A stretch of DNA of 22,966 nt from JBMOLL01 sp049325415 (GTDB lineage: Bacteria; Bacteroidota; Bacteroidia; Bacteroidales; GCA-2748055), in assembly GCA_049325415.1 (NCBI GenBank), contig JBMOLL010000011.1:1-22966 (forward strand), in the 5' to 3' direction. Position 1 is the stretch's first letter. Every line of letters begins with the position of its first letter. The notes below the pieces were generated by a model. The model did no database searches. It was given only the letters and a program-made list of their open reading frames with translations, and was not told the DNA's origin. The position numbers and the translations under genes were made by a program. Positions 15,765 through 21,575 of this stretch are shown piece by piece.

Positions 15765-16883
15765 TTATTTGTCATCTGCAAAGAACCTTCCCAGGCGGGC
15801 AACAATTTCCTTTCTAAGTTCCAGGGGATCAATGATCCCGTCGTGGCTGTAAACCACTTCGCCTCCGGGAGCAAGCAGAAGGGTCAGGGGGAGGTTGCCC
15901 TGCCAGGCAGGGTAGAGTGCTTCTGCGAGTTCATCCATGCTTGCCCCGGTGTAGAGATAATTACTGACTGCTGCATCCTTTTTCCGGAGAAAATCCAGAA
16001 CAGTCATTTCCCTTGCCGGCTGATCCGCCGAGATCGTCACCAGTTCGAAATTCCGGTTCCCGTACATGCGCTGCATGTTCACCAGTTCTGGAAATTCAAT
16101 GACACAGGGTCCGCACCAGGTCGCCCATACGTTCACAAGCCGGTATTTTTCACCGGCATTTTTCCGGAGGGCCTTGATGGTATCCAGATCGGCCGGTAAC
16201 AGGCTCACCTCTTTTGAAGCCCATTCTTCATCCAGTTGCTTTTTCCATTCTTTTTTACTGATCCATTTAATGGAGCAGCCAAAAACCCTGGTTGTTTCAA
16301 CGGGTACGGGAGCGCCGGTCAGCAATGCTTTAATGGCATTTTCCGCATCCCTTTTAACCGGCACGGCATAGGGATTTTCCGTATCGTCGATGCGGCCGCA
16401 ATACCTGAGTTTTCTTTCCCGGTCGAAGATAAAAACATGGGGTGTGGCTACAGGTCCGTAAGCCAGTGCGGTTTTCTGGTCATCACCGTCATACAGGTAT
16501 GGAAAGGGAAAGTCGGCATCACTGGCTCTGACCTTCATCTCTTCATAGGAATCGCCCAGATCGGAGTATCCCAGTTCCTCAAGGCATACTGCATCCGGGT
16601 TATTGGGAGAAATGGCCACCACCCTCAGGTCTTTTTCCTGGTATTTCTTGCTCAGCGCAATGAGTCTTTGTTCATAGGCCTGGGCTGTTGGACAGTGGTT
16701 TGCCGTGAATACGATCATGAGAATCCGGCTGGTATCGAAGTCGCTCAGCTTCCAGATCTTTCCGTCGGTCCCTTTCAGCGCAAAGTCGGGTGCCGGCTCT
16801 CCGATCTTCAGGATGGGGACTTCAGCAGCCTGAAGCAAAGTGAGTTGGAAAAGTATGAAAACGGGGATCAGAATCTTTTTCAT
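15765..16883 (-). CDS. Exported tandem redoxin/thioredoxin-fold protein
   Basis: A 372-residue protein with a signal peptide (residues 1-19, ending 'LQAA'). Residues 25-190 form a first peroxiredoxin-like/redoxin domain with a single cysteine in 'ANHCPTAQAY' (C64) and the cis-Pro segment 'VATPHVF' (P148). Residues about 225-372 form a second, TlpA-like thioredoxin domain with the disulfide motif WCGPC (C257, C260). Two stacked thioredoxin folds, one with one cysteine and one with CxxC, suggest thiol-disulfide exchange in the periplasm. The longer reading frame up to 16985 lacks a signal peptide and overlaps the RraA-like gene, so ATG 16883 is chosen; that leaves 13 bp between the genes. Its place in a glycan operon may reflect protection of cysteine-rich secreted enzymes; the GH9 product has many cysteines. 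This link is inference. Confidence 0.88.
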   Translation of the reverse strand: MKKILIPVFILFQLTLLQAAEVPILKIGEPAPDFALKGTDGKIWKLSDFDTSRILMIVFTANHCPTAQAYEQRLIALSKKYQEKDLRVVAISPNNPDAVCLEELGYSDLGDSYEEMKVRASDADFPFPYLYDGDDQKTALAYGPVATPHVFIFDRERKLRYCGRIDDTENPYAVPVKRDAENAIKALLTGAPVPVETTRVFGCSIKWISKKEWKKQLDEEWASKEVSLLPADLDTIKALRKNAGEKYRLVNVWATWCGPCVIEFPELVNMQRMYGNRNFELVTISADQPAREMTVLDFLRKKDAAVSNYLYTGASMDELAEALYPAWQGNLPLTLLLAPGGEVVYSHDGIIDPLELRKEIVARLGRFFADDK

Positions 16884-16896
16884 AGCATTTTTGTAA

Positions 16897-17727
16897 TTAT
16901 TTAACGGTTTGATCAACAGGCATTCCAAGCGACTCATATAAAGTCTTTCTTCCTTTTTTGTCTTTTTCGAGGACCGATCTGGCATACGCGGCTACTTCGG
17001 GGGCAATCCGCCGGGGAACTACGATTACACCGTCACCGTCGGCCACTACCACGTCACCGGGGCAGACCAGTACACCGCCCATGGAAATGGGCCGGTTAAC
17101 GGATTCAAGTTCGTTTCTTCCGGGCCGTATTCCCCTGCCTTTTTCCCTCAGGTAGAGCGGAAAACGTTCCAGTCCCACTTCATCGGTATCTCTTGACGAG
17201 GCATCGGTAATGACCCCGACTGCGCCTTTCTGTTTCCAGACCAGGACATTGTTGGAACCGATGGTGCCGATATCCTTTTCTTCCACATCATCGATCATGA
17301 TAACCACTCCCTTATGGATAAGGGGAATGAAGCTTTCCGGACTGTACTGGTTGTAAAACGCTCCTTCCCACAGGCTGAAATCTTCACCCGGAGCCGGGCG
17401 ATCGGGCCGCTGGGTGGGGACATACCTGACAGTGAGTGCTATCCCCCTGATAACATGCGACATGTTGGTGTAATCGACCCAGGAGGGGTGAATCGCCGGG
17501 TCAACAAAACCCTGGCCCGGATAACCGGCCATATCCATGCCATCGGATACATCGGCCACCCGGAGTCCTTCAAAGAGCCGGAGCAACTCCAGGTCCTGCT
17601 CTTCGCTGTACCAGGATGTCGGGATGAAACCGGCCCCGTGCGCCAGGTCCTCTCCTCCAGACTGCTGGGCATTTGCACCCATGCATGACAGGATTAGACA
17701 TAGAAAAATAAGGTACATTTTTTTCAT
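16897..17727 (-). CDS. Exported RraA-like protein (HMG-aldolase superfamily)
   Basis: A 276-residue protein with an N-terminal signal peptide (residues 1-20, 'GANAQ' end). The mature part is the RraA/4-hydroxy-4-methyl-2-oxoglutarate aldolase fold, with 'VADVSDGMDM' near the start (57-66), the core 'GAVGVITDASSRD' (168-180, R179 and D180 correspond to the conserved metal/substrate Arg-Asp), and 'PGDVVVADGDGVIVVP' (223-238). The conserved Gly-Glu upstream of this core reads 'GSNN' (157-160) and the DG before RD reads 'DA', so it belongs to a divergent subgroup. Cytosolic RraA binds RNase E or acts as an aldolase; export makes the RNase role implausible and favours lyase or aldolase activity on a sugar-derived acid. 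It is separated from the upstream GH9 gene by 95 bp holding a possible terminator. Confidence 0.88.
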   Translation of the reverse strand: MKKMYLIFLCLILSCMGANAQQSGGEDLAHGAGFIPTSWYSEEQDLELLRLFEGLRVADVSDGMDMAGYPGQGFVDPAIHPSWVDYTNMSHVIRGIALTVRYVPTQRPDRPAPGEDFSLWEGAFYNQYSPESFIPLIHKGVVIMIDDVEEKDIGTIGSNNVLVWKQKGAVGVITDASSRDTDEVGLERFPLYLREKGRGIRPGRNELESVNRPISMGGVLVCPGDVVVADGDGVIVVPRRIAPEVAAYARSVLEKDKKGRKTLYESLGMPVDQTVK

Positions 17728-17751
17728 CAGTGATCAGTTTTGGTTCTACCT

Positions 17752-17775
17752 TAAAAAACAGGATCAGCAGGATCC
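17752..17775 (-). terminator. Possible weak rho-independent terminator or attenuator after GH9
   Basis: On the minus strand, GGATC-CTGCT-GATCC (17761-17775) forms a 5-bp stem with a 5-nt loop, followed after two bases by a run of six T (17752-17757). It lies 47 bp past the GH9 stop and 25 bp before the RraA-like start. The stem is short, so partial readthrough is more likely than full stop. A second imperfect hairpin (17801-17820) precedes it. Confidence 0.4.
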
Positions 17776-17822
17776 CCTCCCTGTGCACCGGTACTAAAAA
17801 CTGCCCATGAGCCGGGGCTGAC

Positions 17823-19757
17823 CTAATTTACTGATCCGGCAAATTTTGAAAGCAAGCGAATATAATTTACCTGGTAGCCACAGCTGTTCTCGGTAATTTC
17901 CCAGGAGTTCAGGGGCCAGCTGGTATTGAAATCCTTGTACGACTTCTGTTCGGGTTGATCCAGCGGTGGAACCAATGGTTCAGAATCACAGACCTCGTTG
18001 TTTTTCTCTTCGCCGCAGGAATCGGGGCAGCACCTGTCTCTCCGGTAATGCGGATTCGGTCCTCCGGTAAGGTAGCCGGGAGGAGGTCCGTAGGTGGAAC
18101 TACCCACCCGGTCCCACAGGGCGCTTCCATTGCAGAACCAGCTGTGGTAGAACTCGTTGACGCAGTTCTCGGCGCCAAAAGCATACATATTCGACAGATA
18201 GACCATTCCCTGGGGATTTACACCATGAATATAGTGGAGATAATCCTGGGCAATGTTCCTGAAATTTTCAGCCTGAGAGGGATCACTGCCGCAGCTGAAC
18301 ATATGGTAATACATGCTTCCCTGGCAGCTTTTCACCGAATTGCTGCCCCAGGTATAGTCCTTGATATAGGCATGGTAGGGATCGGTCTCATTCAGGATGG
18401 CTGGCAGGTTATTCTTACCTTCCAGGATGGACTGGGTATAACTGGATCTGATTTTTTTTGCAATCACGGGATCCGCTGACTCCAGCCCGGCATAGAAAAG
18501 CAGCATATCCTGTTCTTCCGCATCGAAGGGAATGGATACGCTCCATTTAACCAGATGGCTATCCTGGTAATGGGTATCAAAATAGTCGCGATACCCGGCT
18601 TCACCGGTAGCAAAGAAGAGATAGCAGGCCGCTTCCAGTTTCACCATACCGCGCTGGTAATCGCTCACCTCCTGTCTTCCGGCACCCAGGCCGGTGGAAT
18701 GGTATTCCGGGTCATTATTATTAAAAAGCACTTCCGGATGAGCGTCAGCCCAGCTCCAGGCAGCCTTTGCCTGTTTCAGTAAAAGATCCCCGTATTCTCT
18801 GTCTCCGGCTGAGGAGAAAACAACGGAACCCAGGGCAAAGGCAGCCGCTGTATTCAGGGTGGCAGAGGTACTAACCGGACCATGATAACTCGGACCTTTA
18901 GCGGCAGAGGGCGGACTGGCATGGGAGAGCCCGACTATGCTCAACACACTCCCGTCGTCCTGTTGAAGTTTTAAGAGGTGATCCAGGCCCCAGCGTACTT
19001 CATCGAGCAGATCGGCCTGCCCGTTGCCCGACCATGGCAGGTTATAGTCGTCGCCCCAGACGGCCGGATTTTCCCGGTAGGCTTTCAATAATTCCACCAC
19101 ATAATTCGCGGTCCAGTTGGTGTATTTGTTATAATCGCCGGCATCAAACCAGCCTCCGCTTACGTCTTTTTCTGAGAGCGGATTCTCTTTATCAAAGAAC
19201 GAGCGGCAATGCAGGTCCTGGAGGGGGCCTGTATGACTGGCCTCATCAGCCCATCCGACTCCGGCATAGCGTGCTTCTTTCGGATAGCCGGCGCGCTGAT
19301 AGTAAAAGGTTCTCACGGCCTGCTTAAGTACTTCGTTATAAACATCTCCGGCAATTCTGAAGGGGTAGGATGCCGCATGATTGGTCAGATCCAGTATAAA
19401 ATATTCACCGGGTTCGCTTACGCCGGAAAAGTCGAAATACCAGATCTGGTCTCCACTTGAAGGATCAGTATTACCATCGTTCCATGAACGGATTTTGCCC
19501 CGGAAAACCTCCGCACCGGTCAGTTTACTGACCAGGGCCATTTCTTCCCCCGGACAGTATTCCTCACCGGCATCCCAGCCTATGACCGGATTCCGGATCA
19601 CTGCAATTTTCCTGGAATCGGGCAGGTAACCGAACTGATCAATGGTGATATACCTGCAAGGTTCCTGTGCAGAAAGGTTCATGGAGAAGACAAGCAGGAC
19701 CGTGACGAGGCTTGTTCTCAGCTGCCTTGAAAAGAATGGGGTTATGCCCGCTATCAT
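17823..19757 (-). CDS. Secreted GH9 endoglucanase-type enzyme
   Basis: A 644-residue glycoside hydrolase family 9 protein with signal peptide (hydrophobic 16-29, 'NLSAQ' end). Residues about 35-135 form the N-terminal Ig-like CelD domain ('IDQFGYLPDSRKIAVI'), and the (alpha/alpha)6 barrel follows. The catalytic Asp pair is in 'GGWFDAGDYNKYTNW' (DAGD 205-208), and the general acid is E623 in 'WEITENSCGYQVNYI' near the C-terminus. Near the end lies 'YLTGGPNPHY' followed by a cysteine-rich loop (C576, C577, C581, C590) and 'KSYKDFNTSWPLNSW', a layout seen in other GH9 enzymes and probably structural, for disulfides or metal. No carbohydrate-binding module or type IX secretion tail is visible. 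Family activity is endo-beta-1,4-glucanase or a related mixed-linkage/xyloglucan activity. It is the second gene of the operon. Confidence 0.95.
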   Translation of the reverse strand: MIAGITPFFSRQLRTSLVTVLLVFSMNLSAQEPCRYITIDQFGYLPDSRKIAVIRNPVIGWDAGEEYCPGEEMALVSKLTGAEVFRGKIRSWNDGNTDPSSGDQIWYFDFSGVSEPGEYFILDLTNHAASYPFRIAGDVYNEVLKQAVRTFYYQRAGYPKEARYAGVGWADEASHTGPLQDLHCRSFFDKENPLSEKDVSGGWFDAGDYNKYTNWTANYVVELLKAYRENPAVWGDDYNLPWSGNGQADLLDEVRWGLDHLLKLQQDDGSVLSIVGLSHASPPSAAKGPSYHGPVSTSATLNTAAAFALGSVVFSSAGDREYGDLLLKQAKAAWSWADAHPEVLFNNNDPEYHSTGLGAGRQEVSDYQRGMVKLEAACYLFFATGEAGYRDYFDTHYQDSHLVKWSVSIPFDAEEQDMLLFYAGLESADPVIAKKIRSSYTQSILEGKNNLPAILNETDPYHAYIKDYTWGSNSVKSCQGSMYYHMFSCGSDPSQAENFRNIAQDYLHYIHGVNPQGMVYLSNMYAFGAENCVNEFYHSWFCNGSALWDRVGSSTYGPPPGYLTGGPNPHYRRDRCCPDSCGEEKNNEVCDSEPLVPPLDQPEQKSYKDFNTSWPLNSWEITENSCGYQVNYIRLLSKFAGSVN

Positions 19758-19775
19758 AAATTAAGCGTTAAAGGT

Positions 19776-21299
19776 TTATTTTTTAAGGATGGAATTGCTC
19801 ACAAAGGCGATCTTTTTGCCATCGGGCGACCAGCTGGGAACGTTGATGGTTCCCTGTCCTCCATACAGATAGGCCACCACCCGGGGTTCACCACCACCGG
19901 CCGGTATGGTCCGAAGCAGAACATGCTTGTAAAAAGGGTGATCCGCAGCATCGACATCGGGCGGGAAGGACAGGAATACCAGGGTTTTCCCATCGGGTGA
20001 AACATGGGGAAACCAGTCGTTGAGACTGCCTGAAGTAAGTTGTTCCTGTCCTGAACCATCGGGACGCATTCTCCAGATCTGCATGGTGCCCGTCCTTGAA
20101 CTGTTGAAATAGATATAATTCCCGTCGGGGGAATATTCCGATCCGTCATCGAGTCCCGGGGTATCTGTCAGACGGGTTTCCTTCTTTCCATTCACCCCGA
20201 TTTTATAGATATCGAACTCACCTTTCCTTTCGGCTGTATAAATAAGGTATTTGCCGTCGGGCGACCAGCCATGGAGGTAGGAGGGACTTTTCGAAGTGAC
20301 CCTTCTGGGTTCACCCCCGGAAGAGGGCAGAACAAAAATGACCGAGCGGTTCCCATCAGCCTTTACATGATTGCTGATCCCGAGCATGCTACCATCGAAC
20401 GACAGGACATGGTCATTATTATTGTTTACCGCGCTTCCGGTGGGAAGAACTGAAACCTCTCCGCTGGCCAGTTCATACCGGTACAACAAACCTTCACTGT
20501 TATAAATAAGGTATTTATTGTCGGGCGTCCAGTTTGGCGCCTGGATCGATACGGGCGACTGGAAGATCATTTTTCGCAGGCCCGTTTCCATATCCATGAT
20601 CTCGAGATTGCTTCCGATATAGTCCTGGTACGGAACGAAATCATCAGCTGCAGGATAGATGATCCGGACGTTTGAAAACACAGCCGATTCCAAGACACTG
20701 TTGTCATGAGAGCAGATAAAAAGTCCGGCATAGACTTCCTCACCCAGTTTGATATCGCTGACGCTCAGGGTGTCGAATTCATTGCCGTATACTGCGCAAG
20801 AAAAGATGATCCGGTCGCCTTTTTTCTCAATCCGGATAATGTTTGCTCCATTTACTTCAGACCTCAGTTCGCCGGTTTCTCCTCCTTCCAGGGCCCTGAA
20901 CTGCAGGGAGGTAAGTCCGTCGCCATGAACCGTTCCACTCACATGGGGAGCATCGGTGGCAAGGGACTTACGGAGCATGATCCCGATCTTCCGGTGTTCG
21001 TGTTTACCTTCGCCCTGAAAGGCAATCCGGGCCTGGATTATAAAGTGATCGTTCAGTTTCTCCCAGAGGAAAAAATACTGATCCTGTGTTCCCCAGATAT
21101 TCTCGCCCGATCCGCTCAGGGAAAAGGTCTGTTCCAGTTGATTATAGGAAAAATGTCCGGGGATAGCACAATGGCCGATGTCTTGTCCGTTCCGGAAGGG
21201 TCCGGTCCGGTAATCCTGGGTAAAAGCAGTGATGGTGTTCATAGTCAGGAGAATTAAACTGATCCGCCTGATCCTGCCGATCGACAAAATCCTGTTCAT
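19776..21299 (-). CDS. Exported concanavalin-like/PD40 (TolB-type) propeller protein
   Basis: A 507-residue protein starting 'MNRILSIGRIRRISLILLTM' with a signal peptide ending near 'TAFTQ' (23-27). Residues about 30-225 look like a DUF1349/concanavalin-like lectin fold ('YFFLWEKLNDHFIIQARI', 'HRKIGIMLRKSLATDAPHVS', 'LQFRALEGG'). Residues about 235-507 contain six PD40/TolB-like blades, each with 'WSPDGKYLIY' or 'YSPDGNYIYF' style repeats. The protein probably binds a polysaccharide or acts as a surface scaffold; no catalytic residues are evident. An in-frame TTG at 21377 is rejected because it would start inside the predicted promoter element. This is the first gene of the minus-strand glycan operon, 18 bp before GH9. 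Confidence 0.87.
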   Translation of the reverse strand: MNRILSIGRIRRISLILLTMNTITAFTQDYRTGPFRNGQDIGHCAIPGHFSYNQLEQTFSLSGSGENIWGTQDQYFFLWEKLNDHFIIQARIAFQGEGKHEHRKIGIMLRKSLATDAPHVSGTVHGDGLTSLQFRALEGGETGELRSEVNGANIIRIEKKGDRIIFSCAVYGNEFDTLSVSDIKLGEEVYAGLFICSHDNSVLESAVFSNVRIIYPAADDFVPYQDYIGSNLEIMDMETGLRKMIFQSPVSIQAPNWTPDNKYLIYNSEGLLYRYELASGEVSVLPTGSAVNNNNDHVLSFDGSMLGISNHVKADGNRSVIFVLPSSGGEPRRVTSKSPSYLHGWSPDGKYLIYTAERKGEFDIYKIGVNGKKETRLTDTPGLDDGSEYSPDGNYIYFNSSRTGTMQIWRMRPDGSGQEQLTSGSLNDWFPHVSPDGKTLVFLSFPPDVDAADHPFYKHVLLRTIPAGGGEPRVVAYLYGGQGTINVPSWSPDGKKIAFVSNSILKK

Positions 21300-21309
21300 A
21301 TTCTTTTTC

Positions 21310-21322
21310 TTGCAAGATGCAA
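21310..21322 (-). promoter_or_regulatory. Small hairpin just upstream of the PD40 gene start
   Basis: TTGCA-AGA-TGCAA is a perfect 5-bp inverted repeat with a 3-nt loop, ending 10 bp before the ATG at 21299. In the mRNA it would sit in the ribosome-binding region and could modulate initiation. The short stem makes this tentative. Confidence 0.3.
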
Positions 21323-21353
21323 TTTTTTGCCTAACAAATCCAGTTTTTTGCCT
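21320..21353 (-). repeat. Pair of 13-bp direct repeats with 21-bp period
   Basis: The minus strand reads AGGCAAAAAACTG at 21353-21341 and AGGCAAAAAATTG at 21332-21320, 12 of 13 bases identical, repeat distance exactly 21 bp (two helical turns). Both copies lie between the predicted promoter and the ATG at 21299, so they would be in the leader RNA as well as on one face of the DNA. Confidence 0.6.
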
Positions 21354-21365
21354 GCCGATTGACTT

Positions 21366-21390
21366 ACTTAACGTCAAAGTTACGCTAAGT
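21366..21390. promoter_or_regulatory. Inverted repeat (possible operator) over the -7 element
   Basis: ACTTAACGT (21366-21374) and ACGCTAAGT (21382-21390) are 9-bp arms of an inverted repeat with one mismatch and a 7-bp spacer. The spacer plus one arm base is the -7 element, so a dimeric regulator bound here would cover the promoter. Confidence 0.45.
21375..21382 (-). promoter_or_regulatory. Bacteroidota-type promoter -7 element for the glycan operon
   Basis: The minus strand reads TAACTTTG, a perfect match to the TAnnTTTG consensus of the Bacteroidota primary sigma factor. It lies about 75 bp upstream of the ATG at 21299, giving a leader of roughly 65-70 nt. No TTTG-like -33 element is seen 19-21 bp further upstream, which would fit a promoter needing an activator. 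Confidence 0.5.
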
Positions 21391-21575
21391 GCTTATTTTA
21401 CACTCATTTCCACCTATTGCTTTGATTTATATAGGGTTATTTTTTTTTGGAATTGAACTGAATTTGAAAAAAAAAGATCATAAAAACCAATAAACACGCG
21501 GCAGAAACAAAAATTTATTTTAAATTGCTACCACTGAATAACTATTTTCTAGTACTAACTTAATCTAAAATTACT

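Larger units (their letters stand above)
21300..21575. other. AT-rich divergent intergenic region
   Basis: A 276-bp region between the divergent glycan operon and the lamin-tail-like gene, clearly richer in A and T than the flanking genes, with several A and T tracts (for example 21440-21448 and 21465-21475). It contains a minus-strand promoter element inside an inverted repeat, a 13-bp direct repeat pair and a small hairpin, listed separately. I cannot assign a convincing promoter to the plus-strand gene; TGAATTTG at 21459-21466 is one base off consensus but lacks a partner element at the right distance. Confidence 0.7.

Noticed and set aside
16236..16904. Plus-strand open frame of 222 codons antisense to the double thioredoxin gene
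   Set aside because: No domain, no signal peptide and no plausible start context; the minus strand encodes clear thioredoxin motifs.
18050..18200. Cysteine-rich loop near the C-terminus of the GH9 enzyme as a novelty
   Set aside because: The surrounding 'GGPNPHY...CC...SYKDFNTSWP' layout matches what I recall from other GH9 enzymes, so it is probably an ordinary structural loop.
21300..21377. Upstream TTG start for the PD40 gene at 21377
   Set aside because: It would begin inside the predicted -7 promoter element and hide the signal peptide that follows ATG 21299.
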